A stretch of DNA of 64,000 nucleotides from Candidatus Pelagibacter communis (lineage in GTDB: Bacteria; Pseudomonadota; Alphaproteobacteria; Pelagibacterales; Pelagibacteraceae): assembly GCF_012932795.1 (NCBI RefSeq), contig NZ_LANA01000001.1, positions 387,679 through 451,678 on the forward strand, in the 5' to 3' direction. The notes under the pieces were generated by a model that saw only the letters and a program-made list of their open reading frames with translations, was not told where the DNA came from and searched no databases. Both the position numbers and the translations under genes were made by a program. Position 1 is the first letter of the stretch, and every line of letters starts with the position of its first letter. Positions 62,972 to 64,000 of the stretch are shown piece by piece.

Positions 62972-63384
62972 TTTATTTATCTTTATTTACTATATCTTTT
63001 TTAGCTGCAACCATTTTACCATTTTCATCCGAACTCACGTTGGCAGGATTAATTGCAACATCAAATTATGATAATTTATTTTTATTAATTGTGGCAAGTT
63101 TTGGGAATGTTTTAGGGTCAGTTGTTAACTGGGTTTTAGGTTTTTATTCAAGAAATCTTACTACAAAAAAGTGGTTTCCATTTAAAGATAATCAAATTAA
63201 AAACTCTTCAAAATGGTTTAGAAAGTTTGGTAAATGGTCATTATTATTTGCGTGGGTTCCTATTGTAGGTGATCCACTGACTTTAGTTGCAGGTTTATTG
63301 AAAGTTAGATTTATAGAATTTATTATTTTAGTAGCAATTGGAAAAGTAAGTAGGTATTTTGTTGTCTTCTATTTGATGGGTTAA
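62968..63384 (+). CDS. YqaA-like (DedA/SNARE-associated superfamily) membrane protein
   Basis: A 138-residue inner-membrane protein with about four hydrophobic segments. LAATILPFSSELTLAGLIA (about 12-30), NVLGSVVNWVLGFYSR near 47-62 and WSLLFAWVPIVGDPLTLVAGLLKV (in part, near 93-116) are the YqaA-type family motifs, the last including the P-x-x-G-D loop. Start is GTG overlapping the DUF2256 stop (GTGA). It may be a lipid scramblase or transporter like other DedA relatives; this is not established. Confidence 0.87.
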   Translation: MIYLSLFTISFLAATILPFSSELTLAGLIATSNYDNLFLLIVASFGNVLGSVVNWVLGFYSRNLTTKKWFPFKDNQIKNSSKWFRKFGKWSLLFAWVPIVGDPLTLVAGLLKVRFIEFIILVAIGKVSRYFVVFYLMG

Positions 63385-63387
63385 GTA

Positions 63388-64000
63388 ATGAATATAATAG
63401 TTTTACAACATATAAGAATTGAAGATCCAGGCTATATCAAAGATTTAATGTTAGCTGATGGTTTTAACTTAACTACTATTGAGTTAGACGAAGGTGAAAA
63501 AATTCCAAGTGACTTAAGTAAATTTGATGGAATGTTTTGTATGGGTGGTCCAATGGATACTTTTATGGAGCAAGAGCACCCTTGGTTAATTGATGAAAAA
63601 AAAAGAATTAAAGAATTTGTCATTGATTTAAAGAAACCTTACCTTGGTTTTTGTTTGGGCTGTCAGTTATTAGGAGAAGTTGTGGGTGGTAAAGTAGTAA
63701 AATCTAACCCAGCAGAAATTGGAATAATGGATATAAATTTTACTAAAGAAAAAAATAAAGATATTTTATTTTCAAAATTTCCAGAACAAATTAAAAGTTT
63801 ACAGTGGCATTCTTTTGAGGTGCAGGGAATAGATAGTAATAAAGATATTACTTTATTAGCCTCATCTCCTGTAACTAAATATCAAATTTTTAAATATCAA
63901 GATCATGCTTACGGAATCCAATTTCATATAGAAATCAAAGACACAACGGTAAATGAGTGGGGTTGTGTACCAGAGTATAAAAAAGCCCTAGAAGATCAAT
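63388..64000 (+). CDS. Type 1 glutamine amidotransferase (3' partial)
   Basis: The ORF begins three bases after the YqaA stop and is open to the window end (204 codons seen). MGGPMDTFMEQEHPWL near 52-67 and the nucleophile elbow YLGFCLGCQLLGE (Cys89) identify a class I amidotransferase of the GMP-synthase-like type, with the His and Glu of the triad in GIQFHIE (His180, Glu182). LQWHSFEV is also typical. The acceptor substrate is unknown. It is the fourth gene of the photolyase operon; about 30 residues are probably missing. Confidence 0.9.
   Translation, partial: MNIIVLQHIRIEDPGYIKDLMLADGFNLTTIELDEGEKIPSDLSKFDGMFCMGGPMDTFMEQEHPWLIDEKKRIKEFVIDLKKPYLGFCLGCQLLGEVVGGKVVKSNPAEIGIMDINFTKEKNKDILFSKFPEQIKSLQWHSFEVQGIDSNKDITLLASSPVTKYQIFKYQDHAYGIQFHIEIKDTTVNEWGCVPEYKKALEDQ

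Noticed and set aside
1-64000. CRISPR arrays, insertion sequences, prophage or integrases
   Set aside because: No spaced direct repeats, transposase-like genes or terminal inverted repeats were seen anywhere in the window.

Overview
The window looks like a stretch of a streamlined alphaproteobacterial chromosome, most probably SAR11 (Candidatus Pelagibacter or a close relative). The evidence is strong A+T richness by eye, many AAA/AAT/TTA codons, intergenic gaps that are nearly all under 200 bp, frequent 1-12 bp gene overlaps, no mobile elements, and an alphaproteobacterial gene order. The species call is inference, because no search was possible.

Layout. 1-6154 (+): grpE (5' cut by the window edge), dnaK, dnaJ, dapB, nth and a PfkB-family sugar/nucleoside kinase. 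6156-10319: small mixed-strand genes, namely a response-regulator-like winged helix protein, a YkuD L,D-transpeptidase, a YggS-type PLP protein, a ThiE-like protein, a major porin and a DUF3576-type lipoprotein. 10375-14374 (+): leuS, lptE, holA. 14364-23892 (all -): hemE, hemH, hemJ, rho, mnmE, mnmG, rsmG, parA, parB in order of transcription. 23893-24176: a gene-free stretch with DnaA-box-like sites, the probable replication origin. 24177-27653 (+): a PPDK/PEPS regulator, maf, aroE, coaE, dnaQ. Then come secB and fxsA (-), a Tim44-domain protein and Smr (+), hslVU (-), and hisB-hisH-hisA-hisF-hisE followed by a HIT protein and an acetyltransferase (+).

35497-51154 holds lolA and ftsK (-), a UbiH-type hydroxylase (+), a LON-domain protein (-), tRNA-Gly(GCC), phhB (+), then purH, a heparinase-like protein and rpe (-). 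It continues with a YggT-like membrane protein, a sodium:solute symporter with its DUF4212 small subunit (-), an unrecognised 207-residue protein (+), acetyl-CoA synthetase with a lysine-repeat extension (-), an EVE protein and tsaD (-). 51214-55748 (+) is hemC, hemD, an MscS channel, yggT, folD and an FkbM methyltransferase. 55753-64000 has a YbbAP-type ABC exporter (-), a divergent TesA-like esterase (+), a PQQ-type sugar dehydrogenase and an SDR (-). It ends with a photolyase-family operon (+): photolyase, a 40-residue DUF2256 zinc-finger gene, a YqaA-like membrane protein and a glutamine amidotransferase cut by the window end.

How it fits together. The centre is a chromosome origin: hemE, then the putative oriC, then the PPDK regulator, with genes on both sides transcribed away from it. 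A consensus-matching parS site lies about 7 kb away inside rsmG, beside parAB. Haem synthesis (hemC, D, E, H, J), wobble-U34 tRNA modification (mnmE/mnmG), histidine synthesis and outer-membrane assembly (lptE, lolA, porin) are the main functional groups.

The most striking observations are a run of ten C residues two bases upstream of the rho start codon, the intact origin/centromere module, the repeat-built Lys-rich N-terminus of Acs, a photolyase that seems to lack most of its family's Fe-S ligands, and an SDR without the usual catalytic Tyr.
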